The position numbers and the translations under genes are program-made. A stretch of DNA of 64,000 bases from the NCBI RefSeq assembly GCF_000621705.1, contig NZ_JHXO01000008.1:124001-188000 (forward strand), written 5' to 3'. The notes under the pieces are model-generated. The model made no database searches, was not told the DNA's origin, and was given only the letters and a program-made list of their open reading frames with translations. Numbering within the stretch: position 1 is the first letter of the stretch; each line of letters starts with the position of its first letter. This stretch comes from Prolixibacter bellariivorans ATCC BAA-1284. Its GTDB lineage: Bacteria > Bacteroidota > Bacteroidia > Bacteroidales > Prolixibacteraceae. Below, one piece after another: positions 63,164 to 64,000 of this stretch.

Positions 63164-63718
63164 GTGGCTCAAAAACTGAATATATCCGAAATCGTCAAAT
63201 CGTATAGCAACCGGCTAAGCGGGTTCATCCGGAAGCGGGTTGAAAATGCGGAGGACGCCGAGGATATTCTTCAGGAAGTTTTTTATCAGTTGGCTGAAGC
63301 CGACCGGTTGATGAAACCGATCGAACAATTAACAGCGTGGTTGTTTACGGTCACCCGGAATCGCATTACCGACCGTTACCGGAAAAAACAGCCGGATCTT
63401 TTCGCCGAGTTCTATTCCGACGAAGAAGAGGAACAAGCCATGGAAGAGTTCGGAGCCATTCTTGCCGACGAACAGGATACACCCGAAAACAAGTATATCC
63501 GAACGCTGGTGTGGGAAGAACTGGAAGATGCACTGGAGGCTCTTCCACCCGAACAGCAGGATGTTTTCCGGTGGACCGAATTCGACGGGAAATCTTTCAA
63601 AGAGATTGCCGAACAAACCGGAGAGCCGGTCAATACCTGGATATCGCGGAAACGCTACGCTGTAGTCTACCTGAGAGAACGATTGAAAATTTTATACGAC
63701 GAATTAATAAACAATTAA
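63164..63718 (+). CDS. ECF RNA polymerase sigma factor
   Basis: A 184-residue sigma factor beginning at GTG 63164 (no earlier in-frame ATG of use; the next in-frame ATG is inside region 2). Region 2 is in YSNRLSGFIRKRVENAEDAEDILQEVFYQLAE and region 4 in DALEALPPEQQDVFRWTEFDGKSFKEIAEQTGEPVNTWISRKRYAVVYL, with an acidic linker (FYSDEEEEQAMEEF). It is not next to a FecR gene; instead a small basic membrane protein gene follows by 11 bases. The regulator of the sigma factor is not evident. Confidence 0.9.
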   Translation: MAQKLNISEIVKSYSNRLSGFIRKRVENAEDAEDILQEVFYQLAEADRLMKPIEQLTAWLFTVTRNRITDRYRKKQPDLFAEFYSDEEEEQAMEEFGAILADEQDTPENKYIRTLVWEELEDALEALPPEQQDVFRWTEFDGKSFKEIAEQTGEPVNTWISRKRYAVVYLRERLKILYDELINN

Positions 63719-63729
63719 AACATACGATC

Positions 63730-64000
63730 ATGATGCCTACCATGTCATACCGAAGAAAGAGATTCATTTTTGCACCACTATTTATTGTGATGCTGGCCGC
63801 AGTAAGTGCCGTTACCATGCTATTATGGAATGCCCTTATGCCTGACATTTTTCACCTAACAGAGATTACTTTCTGGCAGGCAGCCGGACTGCTGATTCTG
63901 GCCCGCCTGTTCTTCGGCGGCTTCCGCCCGCATGGCGGCTGGCCAAGTCATACCTGGAGAAACAAACTCCGCGCTAAAGTATCTGACATGACGCCCGAAG
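63730..64000 (+). CDS. Small membrane protein after the sigma factor, C-terminus cut by window edge
   Basis: The frame from ATG 63730 (a second ATG follows at once) is open to the window edge: 90 residues. It has a basic start (YRRKRFIFAPLFIVMLAAVSAVTML), two hydrophobic segments (about 12-32 and 47-64, ITFWQAAGLLILARLFFGGF) and a hydrophilic end (GGWPSHTWRNKLRAKVSDMTPE). Small proteins of this form often follow sigma factor genes in Bacteroidota; no function is known to me. The ORF is certainly co-transcribed with the sigma gene by its 11-base spacing. The end lies outside the window. Confidence 0.75.
   Translation, partial: MMPTMSYRRKRFIFAPLFIVMLAAVSAVTMLLWNALMPDIFHLTEITFWQAAGLLILARLFFGGFRPHGGWPSHTWRNKLRAKVSDMTPE

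Noticed and set aside
1-64000. tRNA or rRNA genes, CRISPR arrays, insertion sequences, prophage
   Set aside because: Reading the intergenic stretches on both strands showed no T-arm-like GGTTCGAATCC, no regular repeat-spacer arrays, no transposase or integrase, and no phage genes.

Overview
The window reads as a chromosomal segment of a Bacteroidota bacterium. The evidence is a SusC/SusD pair, SPII lipoproteins with short N-terminal signals, an ECF sigma/FecR/TonB-receptor cassette, starts without clear Shine-Dalgarno sequences, and several promoters of the Bacteroidota type (TTTG, 19-20 nt, TAnnTTTG). A member of Marinilabiliales/Prolixibacteraceae is my guess from the look of the proteins; I cannot test it here. 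I see no phage, IS element, CRISPR array, tRNA or rRNA.

Layout. 1-1018: start of a type I restriction-modification hsdM gene running off the left edge, next to a helical protein of unknown function. 2779-18612: a polysaccharide utilisation locus (SusC, SusD, a surface lipoprotein, GH2, YicI-like GH31, two GH3). The enzyme set fits stepwise removal of Gal, Xyl and Glc from xyloglucan oligosaccharides, with no endo-glucanase in view. 18904-20205: a carboxypeptidase-regulatory-like protein. 20397-25320: a MarR regulator and a glycine betaine-type ABC system (proVWX) whose first gene is an outer-membrane barrel. 25469-28098: LysR regulator, YeiH-type exporter and TauE-type permease, probably for sulfite/sulfonate sulfur. 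28417-33039: TetR regulator plus a complete EmrA/EmrB/TolC tripartite efflux pump. 33205-38507: tRNA uridine hydroxylase (TrhO), MFS transporter, class I fumarase, and a WalJ/YycJ-like metallo-hydrolase.

38855-43020: two overlapping hybrid histidine-kinase genes with no DNA-binding output gene beside them. 43133-49045: a secreted lipoprotein, an ECF sigma/FecR/STN-TonB-receptor cassette, and a PepSY-like periplasmic protein. 49218-56942: small metabolic genes (ABM monooxygenase, GNAT, S9 peptidase, PPDK regulatory protein, NAD-dependent reductase, M20 amidohydrolase, alanine racemase). 56952-64000: DMT (YdcZ) transporter, MarC, NDH-2, B12-binding radical SAM enzyme, LytTR membrane regulator, a divergent membrane protein, and a second ECF sigma factor whose membrane-protein neighbour is cut by the right edge.

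The most interesting structures are: the glycan locus without endo-enzyme or local regulator, with a terminator inside it and a near-identical 47-nt leader in front of two of its enzymes; the outer-membrane barrel built into a betaine ABC operon with direct repeats over its promoter; the perfect inverted repeat over the yeiH-type promoter; and a Cys/His cluster in a PAS domain of the kinase.
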